DNA of 64,000 nt. Origin: Merluccius polli. Its lineage: Eukaryota > Chordata > Actinopteri > Gadiformes > Merlucciidae. The notes beneath the pieces were generated by a model, which did not search any database, was not told the DNA's origin, and was given only the letters and a program-made list of their open reading frames with translations. A program made the translations under genes and the position numbers. The stretch lies in contig JAOPHQ010005691.1 of assembly GCA_030340625.1 (NCBI GenBank), positions 167,001 through 231,000 on the forward strand, given 5' to 3'. Positions 55,401 through 59,009 of this stretch are shown one piece after another; positions within the stretch are counted from its first letter, which is position 1; every line of letters starts with the position of its first letter.

Positions 55401-56488
55401 ATGACCAAGGAGGGACTGTTGAGAATAAATAATAACATATGTATCAGCAGGCTGTAATATCTACACATAGCCACAAAGGAATAGAAATAAATATACAAGT
55501 TGTATTAACTGCACCTGAACACTAGATGGCGGCATACATAATACACTGGGGGCGGGCGCTCAACACTAGCCATTATGCGTCATAGAGGCCACGCCTGCCC
55601 GGATACTACCGGGCAATACATCCGGGGGGAGGGCAGAAACCCCTAGGCAGCGTATCCGGACAGATGCTAAGCTAAGGGGAGCTCCGCGCGCGTGACTTTT
55701 ACAATACCCCTCCATTTGCTTGATAGATTAATATAACTAAAGTTAAACAAATAAAGTGAGTTAAAGCGTTCCTGTGTCGGCAGCCTTCTTCCTCAAGAAC
55801 ACACCACAAGTGGCCTATGGCATGTTATACCTTGTTGGAAAGCTCTAATTGTCCCGAGTCGAATGCAAATAAACACTTTGTTTGAAATAATTTCAGACAT
55901 CTGTTATGTTTCAAGTGAGGACGTGGTTTGATGACATCATCAAACGCGCCGCGCCGTCTCAATAACAAGCCTGGGCATGTGCGGCTGTGTAGTGGGACGC
56001 TAGTTGTAGCTGCTTATGTCGGTGGTTTGGAATTATTTCAAAGTTTGGAATTATTTCAAAGTTTCCGCATATATCGGTATCGGAAATTAAGAGTTGAACA
56101 ATATCGGTTATCGGTTATCGGTAAAAAAGCCAATATCGGACATCCCTAATCATTATCTATTGTTAAATGTATCACTACAGTGAAGAGGGCATCCAATCAC
56201 TGTCTCCTTTGTCTCTCACCCTGAAATACTCAAAAGCTCTTCTTCGCTCTGACTATGACTGTGACTATGTCACGTATGTATGTCGTGGCCATACTACGTA
56301 CATAGTGCTGGGTGATCTGGGCGCGCTCCCGTGTGTCGTCCAGCGGTGTGGCAGACAGGTCGGCGATGGAGAGGTGCAGGGAGGCGGTGAGGGTGACCAG
56401 GAGGACCACTGACCCGCGACAGTTCTCCAGGGCCATCTCCATGTGGTGGGTGTGCTCCTTGGCCAGCGTGGACAGATCCAGCTGGCAC
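7457..56488 (-). CDS. mctp1: MCTP-family gene, 3' part, 13 exons (MCTP1-like)
   Basis: MCTP proteins are endoplasmic-reticulum proteins with three C2 domains and two membrane segments; they bind calcium and act at synapses and ER contacts. Here 13 exons join in one frame with GT/AG introns: end of C2B and linker (56302-56488), C2C (47784-47877, 44708-44810, 44233-44335, 43993-44094), linker and amphipathic region (43782-43856, 43508-43618), first membrane segment (37955-38062), acidic loop (37815-37862), cytosolic helix (37462-37571), second membrane segment (35855-35964) and the tail (7617-7714, 7457-7528). The C-terminus reads SDVQVVQYRELK, nearer what I recall of MCTP1 than of MCTP2. Earlier exons lie beyond 64000. 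The paralogue assignment is less sure than the family. Confidence 0.85.
7617..7714 (-). CDS. mctp1: mctp1 exon, conserved post-membrane tail
   Basis: The acceptor is CCCCTAG before 7714. It encodes NKFTKKLRNPY and NNELLDFLSRVPSDVQ, the most conserved cytosolic tail of MCTPs. The donor GT (7616-7615) is the first dinucleotide of a GT microsatellite running left to about 7600. Confidence 0.92.
7730..8566. other. Intron sequence with TE-like fragments
   Basis: No gene is seen. The part at 8140-8300 is rich in ACAGTAA/TTACTGT words, as is 32230-32520, which suggests two copies of a degraded MITE. At 8370-8450 there are several copies of GTATACCCAC and its complement, like subterminal repeats of a DNA transposon. 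Confidence 0.4.
8567..9303. mobile_element. MITE with long GC-rich terminal inverted repeats
   Basis: The left end (about 8567-8610, ATTTCCACCAGGGACGT then GCGTCGCGTTACGGCTGCG) and the right end (about 9260-9303) are inverted copies over about 40 bp with few mismatches. The interior is AT-rich and non-coding, with further inverted CpG-rich blocks near each end. Target-site duplication not resolved. Confidence 0.75.
9304..10200. other. AT-rich intron sequence, nothing recognised
   Basis: Apart from a short AT-repeat tract (about 9560-9595), I see no repeats, gene or terminal structure. Confidence 0.5.
10210..10595. repeat. Tandem repeat of about 120 bp with a GTTTACCGCATG hairpin
   Basis: A unit containing TTGTTTTGGCGAAATTACAT, then AAGTCACCGCAGTTTACCGC, recurs near 10290, 10424 and 10480. 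Two units also carry the AACTCAACATGCGGTTAAAA block. GCAGTTTACCGCATG followed by TTGCGGTAAACTC can form a hairpin. It may be the 5' region of the broken cassette beginning at 11423. Confidence 0.75.
10679..11413 (+). mobile_element. Internally deleted gypsy-like LTR element
   Basis: The 5' LTR (10679-10925) starts TGTGGCGATC and ends GTCGCCACA. It is followed by TTGGTGTCAGAAGTGGGAT, a primer-binding-type sequence common in fish gypsy elements, and by an ATG at 10953 opening a short gag-like frame. From about 11268 the sequence is the last 145 bp of the LTR again, ending at 11413. GTAT flanks both ends (10675-10678, 11414-11417). Polymerase, most of gag, the polypurine tract and the U3 of the 3' LTR are missing. 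Confidence 0.85.
11423..11576 (+). pseudogene. Zinc-finger first exon of a transposase-like gene (broken)
   Basis: Two reading frames together show Cys/His zinc-finger patterns: MMTCNICAKTCSHTSG at the start, then, after frame changes, CGFPECMRAFSKFTAFKAH. From memory, a fish multi-copy family with the downstream transposase-like domain also starts with such C2H2-like fingers. The ATG is 6 bases after the gypsy element's target-site duplication. The exon is frameshifted and separated from its next exon by the 8.1-kb palindrome. Confidence 0.55.
11577..11698. other. Remnant of intron or exon 1 before the palindrome
   Basis: AT-rich sequence with no feature except the left 17-bp target-site duplication, which starts at 11699. 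Confidence 0.4.
11699..11715. repeat. Left target-site duplication, 17 bp
   Basis: TCAGTTAAGTATACATT occurs here and again at 19820-19836, exactly flanking the Penelope-like palindrome. This supports insertion of the whole 8.1-kb block as one unit. Confidence 0.9.
12061..12150. repeat. AAT microsatellite, left arm
   Basis: A run of AAT/TAA triplets lies in the 3'-terminal region of the Penelope-like 3' half. The mirror tract in the right arm (19426-19506) is shorter. Confidence 0.9.
12237..13240 (-). CDS. Penelope-like 3' half: end of RT, zinc finger, GIY-YIG endonuclease (left arm)
   Basis: GIY-YIG endonuclease cuts the target DNA during Penelope-type retrotransposition. On the minus strand the frame starts with the last part of the reverse transcriptase (NEINFLDILISKDG), passes a spacer, then a Cys-rich finger (YRCTRCAQCNFTYKCNTY) and the endonuclease motifs VIYMIKCPCG, GLAYIGKT and TRHIKTRIAEHR, ending FDLRPLL. 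The open frame extends to 13274 but bases 13241-13274 belong to the inverted RT block. The endonuclease half is open and looks intact, but it is cut off from the polymerase half. Confidence 0.9.
13241..14387 (+). CDS. Penelope-like reverse transcriptase core (left arm)
   Basis: The frame (13242-14555) contains the Penelope-type motifs SADKGGAVVVMD, LPKIHKNIEKPPGRPIISG, FDVESLYTNIPH (motif A), GTAMGSTMAPNYANLYVG (motif B) and RRFIDDVLVLW (motif C with the catalytic Asp pair). It is cut at both ends: the N-terminal region is absent, and after ICS at 14387 it runs into unrelated DNA and stops at 14555. The last 170 bp or so duplicate, inverted, the start of the neighbouring 3' half. Confidence 0.9.
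14388..17214. repeat. Central palindromic block of non-Penelope DNA
   Basis: The arms inside the RT halves continue the mirror symmetry but do not resemble Penelope sequence. Their ends near 14517 and 17085 read GGGGGGTATTGCAC inward, like terminal repeats of a DNA transposon. Inside are a short ACCCGACGGG tandem repeat (14786-14820; mirror about 16780-16820), CpG-rich stretches and, at the centre, an unpaired spacer at 15669-15901. The ORFs here (for example 14658-14978) are short and mirrored, and I do not call them genes. Confidence 0.75.
17215..18361 (-). CDS. Penelope-like reverse transcriptase core (right arm)
   Basis: Mirror copy of 13241-14387. The translated 437-residue frame (17047-18360) is identical to the left copy as far as I can read, including the FIDD motif. 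The arms of this block are therefore very young or kept alike by gene conversion. Confidence 0.9.
18362..19365 (+). CDS. Penelope-like 3' half with GIY-YIG endonuclease (right arm)
   Basis: Mirror copy of 12237-13240, with the same Cys-rich finger and GIY-YIG motifs and the same C-terminus. It points outward toward the right target-site duplication. The translated frames of the two copies appear identical. Confidence 0.9.
19820..19836. repeat. Right target-site duplication, 17 bp
   Basis: Exact repeat of 11699-11715. The first exon block of the interrupted transposase-like gene resumes just after it. Confidence 0.9.
19847..22108 (+). pseudogene. Transposase-like gene of the zinc-finger/SAM cassette, frameshifted
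   Basis: Four open segments (19847-20290, 20306-20818, 20865-21854, 21839-22108) form one protein in order, joined across frame breaks: one at the T8 run near 20280, one near 20795 followed by a short deletion before 20865, and one near 21830. Recognisable family signatures are PGLPPCLGHDLFKGVVSFDL, LSGHAVQNWCFLRMLPVLIG, PLKPKHHYLNHYPELI and FGPLIRLWTVRFESKHTYFK. From memory these occur in many predicted fish proteins of unknown function that look transposon-derived; spaced acidic and His residues suggest a nuclease-type transposase, which is inference. The N-terminal zinc-finger exon lies at 11423, split off by the palindrome. The SAM gene starts 5 bp downstream on the same strand. Confidence 0.7.
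24455..24979 (+). CDS. THAP-domain protein, left arm
   Basis: THAP domains are C2CH zinc-binding DNA-binding modules found in several transposase families. Seen here: a basic start (RKKKKNNMRDG), CCVPLC, LSFHRFP, W (QWLHKI), VCSRHF, and the terminal AxPTLF-type motif as IPTLFEW, all in THAP order and spacing. The protein ends shortly after an acidic Pro-rich stretch, about 174 residues, with no catalytic domain. It may be a truncated transposase. ISL2EU-type and P-type transposases carry such domains, but I cannot assign a superfamily. Confidence 0.85.
   Translation: MNMNQNEQMRAVTVRKKKKNNMRDGYKLQKVVGGSNEHCCVPLCTGSSRYNTELSFHRFPKHTGHRTQWLHKIRRTGFTITPHTKVCSRHFTKDQIRTTAKGRRFLTANAIPTLFEWNAYSNKTRAGVWERRTRPTSSPEPGPAETEEEIVDMVPMPIDHDYVVYGFMIYGLYL
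25476..25994 (-). CDS. THAP-domain protein, right arm
   Basis: Mirror copy of the left-arm ORF with the same THAP motifs, divergently oriented toward the centre. The two differ at the C-terminal end, where the arms reach the unpaired spacer. Confidence 0.85.
   Translation of the reverse strand: MNMNQNEQMRAVTVRKKKKNNMRDGYKLQKVVGGSNEHCCVPLCTGSSRYNTELSFHRFPKHTGHRTQWLHKIRRTGFTITPHTKVCSRHFTKDQIRTTAKGRRFLTANAIPTLFEWNAYSNKTRAGVWERRTRPTSSPEPGPAETEEEIVDMVPMPIDHDYVVYGFMIYDL
26091..26856. other. Rest of the SAM-gene last intron
   Basis: A G run of about 26 bases lies at 26609-26634. Around 26380-26590 there are several AATGAAATGCAAT-type words in both orientations, suggesting a small degraded inverted-repeat element. 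Otherwise nothing is seen. Confidence 0.4.
27180..27675. repeat. AAATGTTAAATCT satellite, left arm
   Basis: Irregular alternation of AAATCT and AAATGTT words (6 and 7 bp) over about 500 bp, with occasional ATATA variants. The inverted array in the other arm spans about 29808-30290. Confidence 0.9.
27811..28008 (+). other. CpG-rich block with a short ORF, left arm
   Basis: An ATG opens MAGSLGVLDIERAVIAAV and runs 65 codons. A possible donor (ACG then GTAAAC) occurs about 105 bp in. CpG density is far higher than in the flanking satellite, like a promoter and first exon. The mirror ORF in the right arm starts at 29662. I do not recognise the protein. Confidence 0.35.
28232..29262. repeat. Central array of a 185-bp repeat, two forward and four reverse units
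   Basis: A unit containing ATCACTTTGCTCAATATTCC, GACTTCTACACATGTAAGAC and ATTTTGGAGATATTGTACAA occurs twice forward (28232-28581), then four times reversed (28582-29262). The outer four pair as palindrome arms; the inner two reversed units form the loop. Confidence 0.85.
30451..30606. other. AT-rich sequence after the palindrome
   Basis: It may be the 3' flank of the SAM gene displaced by the palindrome. Nothing specific is seen. Confidence 0.3.
30691..30983. mobile_element. hAT-type MITE
   Basis: The ends are CAGGCACGTGCAGAG and CTCTGCACGGCCCTG, flanked by an exact 8-bp duplication AGCTTTAT (683-690 and 984-991 after 30000). It contains C-rich homopolymer runs. No transposase. Confidence 0.85.
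31031..31592. mobile_element. MITE with TAAAGGTCTCAT termini
   Basis: TAAAGGTCTCAT at 31031 pairs with ATGAGACCTTTA ending at 31592. The interior is non-coding. Target duplication unclear (possibly TTAA-like). Confidence 0.65.
31627..32130. repeat. Tandem repeat, three units of about 125-190 bp
   Basis: Units share CCGCAGTGGACGCCAAGCCA, TTACCACTGAATGTGTTTGA and AATGTGTCTGTTACTGAAT. The middle unit is shorter, lacking the block around TCATAGTAGAACC. An AATAAA (about 32138) follows the last unit. Confidence 0.85.
32131..32731. other. AT-rich stretch with ACAGTA words
   Basis: Dense TTTACAGTAAT-like words at 32230-32520 resemble 8140-8300 and suggest an old MITE. No gene seen. Confidence 0.4.
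32732..33220. mobile_element. MITE, copy 2 (GTTTCTCAAT termini)
   Basis: Same termini and interior as 1545-2164, but with a different internal segment at about 32818-32935 that carries C runs and CCCTGGC. No duplication resolved. Confidence 0.8.
33634..33701. repeat. AC microsatellite
   Basis: About 33 consecutive AC dinucleotides. Confidence 0.98.
33874..35226 (-). mobile_element. Short LTR element, copy B (complete TRIM)
   Basis: Two LTRs of about 320 bp (33874-34193 and 34906-35226) differ at only a few sites. A 5-bp duplication CAAAT flanks the element (33869-33873, 35227-35231). Orientation is minus: next to the right LTR the minus strand reads CTGGCGCCCGAAGTGGGG, a primer-binding site close to the tRNA-Lys type, and next to the left LTR it reads GTTGGGGATA, a short polypurine tract. 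The 712-bp interior is GC-rich with one 194-codon Pro/Arg-rich frame (34992-34408) but no polymerase domain. It must have been moved by another element's enzymes. Confidence 0.92.
35232..35854. other. Intron sequence, nothing recognised
   Basis: A short direct repeat GTAACAGTTACTGTAGACAG-like occurs at 35387-35435. No gene or terminal repeat was seen. Confidence 0.4.
35855..35964 (-). CDS. mctp1: mctp1 exon, second transmembrane segment
   Basis: The acceptor CTGCAG precedes 35964; the donor GGTAAG follows 35855. It encodes NWAVPFLSWLAVMVLCVAMV and LLYFLPLRYLVLAW, a hydrophobic hairpin as in the second membrane segment of MCTPs. Phase 2 in and phase 1 out match the neighbours. Confidence 0.93.
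35965..36198. other. Short intron part, nothing recognised
   Basis: AT-rich. The left 5-bp duplication of the next LTR element is at 36194-36198. Confidence 0.4.
36199..37358 (-). mobile_element. Short LTR element, copy C
   Basis: Same family as copies A and B. The left LTR begins TGTAGCAGTTGACTCC at 36199 and the right LTR ends ACTCCACA at 37358; a 5-bp duplication GGGTG flanks it (36194-36198, 37359-37363). On the minus strand a primer-binding-like TGGTGCCCAACATGGGG follows the right-hand LTR (about 37069-37085). LTRs have diverged much more from each other than in copy B, so this copy is older. No polymerase. Confidence 0.88.
37462..37571 (-). CDS. mctp1: mctp1 exon, cytosolic helix between membrane segments
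   Basis: It encodes ESERKGFMDKLYAIQDVFLS and ends GERIKK with two bases of the next Asn codon. This matches the conserved segment before the second membrane span. Acceptor CTCTCTCAG, donor GTGGGT. Confidence 0.93.
37612..37802. repeat. ATGTCATG-rich tandem repeat
   Basis: Imperfect repeats of TGTCATGTCATGTA and ACGTATGTCATGAC fill the intron between two mctp1 exons, ending about 10 bp from the donor of the 37815-37862 exon. Confidence 0.9.
37815..37862 (-). CDS. mctp1: mctp1 exon, acidic loop (16 codons)
   Basis: A 48-bp exon encoding SMEAMFDWEDEEEDEK. The acidic, Trp-containing loop is typical of the MCTP region after the first membrane segment. Acceptor TTTACAG, donor GTAACC. Confidence 0.9.
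37903..37946. repeat. CA microsatellite
   Basis: Interrupted CA dinucleotide tract immediately next to the donor of the first-membrane-segment exon. Confidence 0.95.
37955..38062 (-). CDS. mctp1: mctp1 exon, first transmembrane segment
   Basis: 36 codons, VFVLVVWNFELYMLPLALLL onward, the hallmark of the first MCTP membrane region. In-frame joining to the acidic-loop exon needs the donor GTCAGT at 37954-37953. A second GT four bases further on (GTATAG) would shift the frame. Confidence 0.92.
38180..43425 (+). pseudogene. L2/Maui-type LINE, degenerate, split by a hAT transposon
   Basis: A non-LTR retrotransposon in a mctp1 intron, opposite strand. The 5' region (38180-38700) is GC-rich. Endonuclease remnants follow: FALLNTRSLNKS, LLLGDLNMHIDSPTCTFASE and the TFPTHVKGHILDLISSA block. 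RT motifs flank the hAT insertion: TAAVTPILKKPGLDPSCLN before it, then FQSGFRPQHSTETALLK, LDLSAAFDT (motif A) and CFADDTQIYLST (motif C). Stops include TAA at 42437-42439 within the GVPQGSVLGP motif, where Gln is lost, plus several frameshifts. The 3' end has the AAAAGCGCTATACAAGTCAA tail common in fish LINEs, followed by a TG tract. Confidence 0.9.
40265..42136 (+). mobile_element. hAT transposon, internally deleted, with BED finger and dimerisation domain
   Basis: The ends are TAGGGGTGGGA and TCCCACCCCTA, flanked by an exact 8-bp duplication CTGTTTGA (40257-40264, 42137-42144). The coding sequence is broken: a BED-type finger (KAVCKLCHGQ ... HLVRHH, about 40535-40615) is frameshifted from its upstream part; 40639-41190 encodes hAT core sequence (ALTCDAWTSQATESHVTLTA, VTGNAANM); 41019-41396 in another frame holds the hAT C-terminal dimerisation motif (DWWKDHHREYPLLAKLAKQY, SVSAEHVFSTAGDI). 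A large part of the catalytic region is missing near 41150. A non-coding stretch 41400-42136 completes it. Confidence 0.92.
43421..43500. repeat. TG/GTGCACGC microsatellite
   Basis: A TG tract following the LINE tail, running almost to the donor of the 43508-43618 mctp1 exon. Confidence 0.9.
43508..43618 (-). CDS. mctp1: mctp1 exon before the first membrane segment
   Basis: 37 codons with FNRVKRCIMVLINMGTYINS and CFEWESAQRSIISF, which lead into the first membrane segment. Acceptor GCTCCAG, donor GTAACG. Confidence 0.93.
43782..43856 (-). CDS. mctp1: mctp1 exon, linker after C2C
   Basis: 25 codons, VKAALKTIVPAENKYIEEEP then KVSKY. The charged linker joins C2C to the membrane region. Acceptor CTCCAG, donor GTAATA. 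Confidence 0.92.
43993..44094 (-). CDS. mctp1: mctp1 exon, end of C2C
   Basis: 34 codons including RNGEQKGYALKNKQLTGPKK and VVYLEIDVIYNT, the last strands of the third C2 domain. Acceptor GCGTCAG, donor GTGAGT. Confidence 0.93.
44233..44335 (-). CDS. mctp1: mctp1 exon, C2C calcium-loop 3 region
   Basis: Encodes KDIHAVLEVTVLDEDRDRSA then DFLGKVAIPLLY. The DEDRD acidic residues occupy the calcium-binding loop of C2 domains. Acceptor CGCCAG, donor GTGCGT. Confidence 0.93.
44336..44707. other. AT-rich mctp1 intron, nothing recognised
   Basis: No repeats or genes are visible. Confidence 0.5.
44708..44810 (-). CDS. mctp1: mctp1 exon, C2C calcium-loop 1 region
   Basis: Encodes KSDPFCVVELNNDRLQTHTV then YKNLNPEWNKVFT, classic C2 sequence with the SDP calcium ligand. 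Donor GTGAGT. The acceptor ATTCCCTAG is the first of about 40 near-identical copies in the adjoining satellite. Confidence 0.93.
44805..46480. repeat. mctp1: 41-bp satellite derived from the mctp1 3' splice site
   Basis: About 40 tandem units of 41 bp run from the exon boundary into the intron. Each contains TTCCCTAGGGAATACCAGTT (12-bp palindrome TTCCCTAGGGAA) and ATATTAATACTATTAAAG. On the minus strand most units reproduce the acceptor ...CCCTAG and the first bases GGAAG of the real exon. A higher-order period of 451 bp (11 units) is seen: CATAGTAATAATGTTAAAG recurs from about 45154 at about 45605. Variants drift toward the distal end. Confidence 0.92.
47145..47375. repeat. G-rich minisatellite, about 38-bp units
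   Basis: About six units of the type GGTGGCGGGGTTCTGGTGGG followed by GGAGAGGGGGGGAGGGA. Many closely spaced G runs could form G-quadruplexes on the plus strand. Confidence 0.92.
47378..47482. repeat. 20-bp minisatellite GCGCAGCGCAGCGTTCTATC
   Basis: Five near-exact units directly follow the G-rich array. Confidence 0.95.
47730..47778. repeat. TG microsatellite
   Basis: TG tract with one GTGCACGTGC interruption, ending at the donor of the 47784-47877 exon. Confidence 0.95.
47784..47877 (-). CDS. mctp1: mctp1 exon, start of C2C
   Basis: 31 codons, GFLRSFSNVRDVGIVQIKVL then RAEGLMAADVT, the first strands of the third C2 domain with a calcium-ligand Asp. Acceptor TCTCAG, donor GTACAA. Confidence 0.93.
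47990..48125 (-). mobile_element. tRNA-derived SINE fragment
   Basis: The minus strand shows an A-box-like TGGTATTGTAGTGGTTGGGG and a B box GGTTCGATCCC in tRNA spacing, followed by CATTGTCCATATTCTGTAGA, a body seen in fish SINEs. Secondary structure is too degraded for a functional tRNA. 3' end not defined. Confidence 0.6.
48313..49226 (+). repeat. 5' LTR, interrupted
   Basis: Starts TGTTGAGAATAAATAA, ends AAGAACACACCACA, and carries AATAAA (about 49169) upstream of the U5 part. Bases 48537-49050 are a MITE and 49051-49058 its duplicated target. Confidence 0.92.
48537..49050. mobile_element. hAT-type MITE inside the 5' LTR
   Basis: The ends TAGTGGTG and CACCACTA have GCAGAAAC duplicated on both sides (48529-48536, 49051-49058). 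The ends are rich in TATCGAT. It is absent from the 3' LTR, so it inserted after the retroelement. Confidence 0.9.
49231..49248 (+). promoter_or_regulatory. Primer-binding site, tRNA-Trp type
   Basis: TGGTGACCCCGACGTGAT lies 4 bp after the 5' LTR and matches the tRNA-Trp 3' end used as primer by some avian retroviruses. Confidence 0.85.
49309..50043. mobile_element. PIF/Harbinger-like MITE in the retroelement
   Basis: The ends AGGCCGCAG and CTGCGGCCT have a 3-bp TAA duplication (49306-49308, 50044-50046). Subterminal TGTCGCGCGACA and TGACGTCA blocks occur in both ends. No transposase. Confidence 0.85.
50044..51199. other. Retroelement interior, no coding trace
   Basis: Short direct repeats of TTCAAGTCTCTAAATT and AGCCCCAGAGTTCAAGTCTC occur at 50322-50405. 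A C-rich stretch lies at 51025-51105. No ORF supported. Confidence 0.5.
51200..51449. mobile_element. hAT-type MITE with poly-C core
   Basis: The ends CAGGGCCGGATTA and TAATACGGGCCTG have near-identical 8-bp flanks TGTGTAAG/TGCGTAAG (51192-51199, 51450-51457). It contains C and G homopolymers and GCCCAGGGGCACCA near both ends. Confidence 0.82.
51450..54335. other. Retroelement interior, degenerate
   Basis: A purine-rich stretch at 51860-52060 could be decayed gag. Short AAT repeats lie at 52140-52200. Three copies of a GAGGGGGGAATA-type tract lie at 53933-54010. No reading frame supported. Confidence 0.45.
54336..54395 (+). pseudogene. Integrase-core remnant
   Basis: A single frame reads HSQSLGMVERVNGTFKK, matching the conserved helix of the retroviral/gypsy-type integrase core that contains the catalytic Glu (in MVER). 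The surrounding frame is interrupted by stops within a few dozen codons on both sides. Confidence 0.7.
55417..55808 (+). repeat. 3' LTR, 392 bp
   Basis: Uninterrupted copy. Differences from the 5' LTR seen by eye are two single bases (AAACATA versus ATACATA, CCACGCG versus CCGCGCG). Confidence 0.93.
56302..56488 (-). CDS. mctp1: mctp1 exon, end of C2B and linker
   Basis: 62 codons, starting CQLDLSTLAKEHTHHMEMAL and including VVLLVTLTASLHLSIADLSA, the last strands of the second C2 domain, then a charged linker to QHY. Acceptor CTCTCTCCAG, donor GTACGT. It is the most 5' exon found here. Confidence 0.92.
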
Positions 56489-56504
56489 CTGGAGAGAGAG
56501 AAAT

Positions 56505-57345
56505 AGGATAGGATAGGATAGGAATTTATTTATTTAAAACAGGGACAATGCACAAAAGACATTATTCTCGTGAAACAAGAAAAGATGTATTGGGCCAGGT
56601 TATAGCAAAACTGCTAATTTCCACCTGTAGTCCCTGGGCAGGTAAGAACAGATGAGGAGATAATAATGTTAAAATCGTTTAAATATGACAGAGTAAAAAT
56701 GATATGATCGCCACGGTATTTTAAAAACAAACAAAACAATCTAACAGAACAGGGAACAAGAGCACCAAGTCATGAAAATGCCCAACAGAGCTTAGCCCAA
56801 TAGTACACACTCTCTTACTCTCATCACACATTCAAACACAAGCACATACATAGGTAACAGTCCAACCATCACCATCCCCAACCTCACACACATATTAGTA
56901 ACCATACATACATACATACATACATACACTCACATGTAACTCAAGCATGTGTGCAAGCTTGCTTGCTGAGTAACCAGCGCTTTGATAAGCATGAGAATGT
57001 GTGGGGATGAGTACATAAGATAAATTCTGTAGGAAGGGCATTCCACTGACTCATGGCCACACATGAAAAAGAGGAACTACCAAACTGAGTCTTACGTTTT
57101 GGAATGCTACACTCACCCCTCGTGACAGATCGAGTTACTCGTGCAGTGTTTTCAGAGCAGAGTGTAACAAACTTCTTCAGAGGGGGAGCAGAAGCATTGT
57201 AAATAGTTTTGTGGAGTAAACAGACATTTGAGTGTATGACCATGTTTTCAAAGCTCAAAATACCATATTTAGCAAGTACATGACAGTGATGGTAATGCCG
57301 TGTTTTTTTGGCATGGATCCATAAATACATCATGTACATCATAAA
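56505..57345 (-). pseudogene. LINE fragment: C-terminal RT region and tail
   Basis: The frame 56941-57342 ends the ORF of a non-LTR element (VIHSNVCLLHKTIYNASAPP; FVTLCSENTARVTR; SQWNALPTEF), in a pattern common in fish LINEs. Its 3' UTR ends in AAATAAATAAATTCC and a TATCC repeat (56505-56525), which lies about 16 bp upstream of the mctp1 acceptor on the same strand. 5'-truncated. Confidence 0.75.
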
Positions 57346-57949
57346 TACACAAAATGTACAGTGTGTGTGTGCTGAGAGTGACTTTTGTGTGGAGTGTCAA
57401 CAGGAAAACTTATGTATAATATGTATTATTCAGTTGAGAAAATAAATGCATTTCTCTCTCTCTCTCTAAATATGGATTTTATTTTTTTCATTTCATCATC
57501 ACAGTCAGTCATTAAAAGTGGGAAGAGACGGATGGGGGGTTTCTAGGCAAAACAGAGTAAACAATGGTATGTGCAGGAAATGAGTTTGTGGTGAGTGTTG
57601 TTAGCAGGTGAGGAAACAGCAGCACTGTATTTGATTAGATTTCATAAGGGAGAGCTCCACAGCAATGTTCTGGCGCCCACTAGTGGTGTGTGCTGTGAAA
57701 CTGTCTGTTTGTGGAAATACAAGTTGTTTCCCAATGACTGACTGTATGTTCCAAACATGGTAGAAAAAGTGTTTATTTAAATCCGCAGACGAGCTGAGCA
57801 TCCAACAGCAAATCTCTCTCAGTGGTTAACCATCTTCAAGAATTCACCGAAGATTAAAGATTGTTTACCTATTTTGAGGCGTTTGAGGCCTCGGGCCATT
57901 TCGTCATTGCATTTATATAGCGCTTTTCAAGATACTCAAAGCGCTGACG

Positions 57950-57982
<33 letters not shown>

Positions 57983-59009
57983 GGGGGGGGGGGGTATGAC
58001 ACCTCATCCACAACCAGAAGAATGAATGAATATAGTGATATAACTTTGAGAAAGTTTATTTACATTTTTTTTAAAATAATTTCCTCCATGTCTTGTGAAG
58101 ATCCCATGATTTCTCAAAACATTAGGCCTATTAGTACTTTACTTAAGACGTTCATGTCACATAATGAAAACAAGTAGTTATGAGCAGTATGGATGATGGT
58201 TAACTTTATTTTATGCATTTGAATATTGTTGATTGCTGTGATTTTCCCTTATTTTAATACTATTGCTTGCTGTGGCTGTTTCCTTACTGATTGCTGTGGT
58301 TTTATATTGTTTGTTGTGGACTGTTGTATTGGACTTTCATCATTTTGTTTACCTCTCCCATGAACTGCATACACATCATGCCACTAATTGACACACCAGA
58401 ACCTCGTCTCAATCAGCAATCTGATTTGCTAGTTGAGCAGATCCTTCCTTTAAAAGACATGAGGAACTGTCTGGTGTAAGGAACTCTCTGGTGTGAGGAA
58501 GCGCTGGTTGGAAAGGAAGCGCTGTTCAAAGGAATCTCTGTTCAAGGAACTCTCTGGTCGGAGGAACGTGCTGCTCGCTGTCGCGGACTGGATCGCCTCT
58601 TCTCTTCCCCCAGTGTTGCTGCTGGCTGGATTTCCCGTTGTCTCGGTGATTTCTAGTGATGGGCAGATGAAGCTTCTTTAGACTTTGAAGCTTTCCAGCC
58701 AAGTGGTTCGCAAATAGGTTCATTTCTCGAGGCTTCATGTGCACACAAACCCCCCTGCTGGTCAAAAAATGCTACAGGAGTAATTCATGCTATGAATGAG
58801 AATTACATTCACCTTCATATATATATTGCATGTATGGTTCATGTATTGATCCAAATAAATAACATGTAAAAAATGTGCATGTGTATTCGTGTGTAACATG
58901 AAAATAAGTGGAATTCTGTAAACAGTGTTTCAATATGTAATTTTCATCAATGTCTGATAAGACATTAACAAACATGACATTGCCAGGACAATTGTTGTTT
59001 TCTACTGTG
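57346..59009. other. Intron sequence with repeat fragments
   Basis: At 57910-57945 a TTTATATAGCGCTTTTCAAG block marks the 3' end of another minus-strand LINE fragment. A TG tract and a G run follow (57951-57992). At about 58475-58570 GGAACTCTCTGG-like words repeat. GTGATGGGCAGATGAAGC at 58656 resembles a hAT end. No gene seen. Confidence 0.5.

Larger units (their letters stand above)
48313..55808 (+). mobile_element. LTR retroelement, 7.5 kb, coding capacity lost
   Basis: The 5' LTR (48313-49226 including a MITE; 392 bp without it and one copy of its target duplication) and the 3' LTR (55417-55808, 392 bp) are nearly identical. A 4-bp duplication AGTG flanks the element (48309-48312, 55809-55812). 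The primer-binding site is at 49231 and a short polypurine run AAGGAGGGAC at 55407-55416. The 6.2-kb interior has no frame above about 90 codons. The only recognisable protein trace is an integrase-core fragment near 54336-54395 of the type seen in retroviruses and gypsy-like elements. It is old as a coding element yet inserted recently, so it was probably mobilised in trans. Confidence 0.88.
48199..56148. mobile_element. hAT-type MITE split by the LTR retroelement
   Basis: The ends TAGGGATGTCCGATAT and ATATCGGACATCCCTA are flanked by an exact 8-bp duplication ATCATTAT (48191-48198, 56149-56156). Only 48199-48312 and 55809-56148 belong to it; they are rich in ATCGG words. Everything between is the later insertion. 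Confidence 0.88.
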
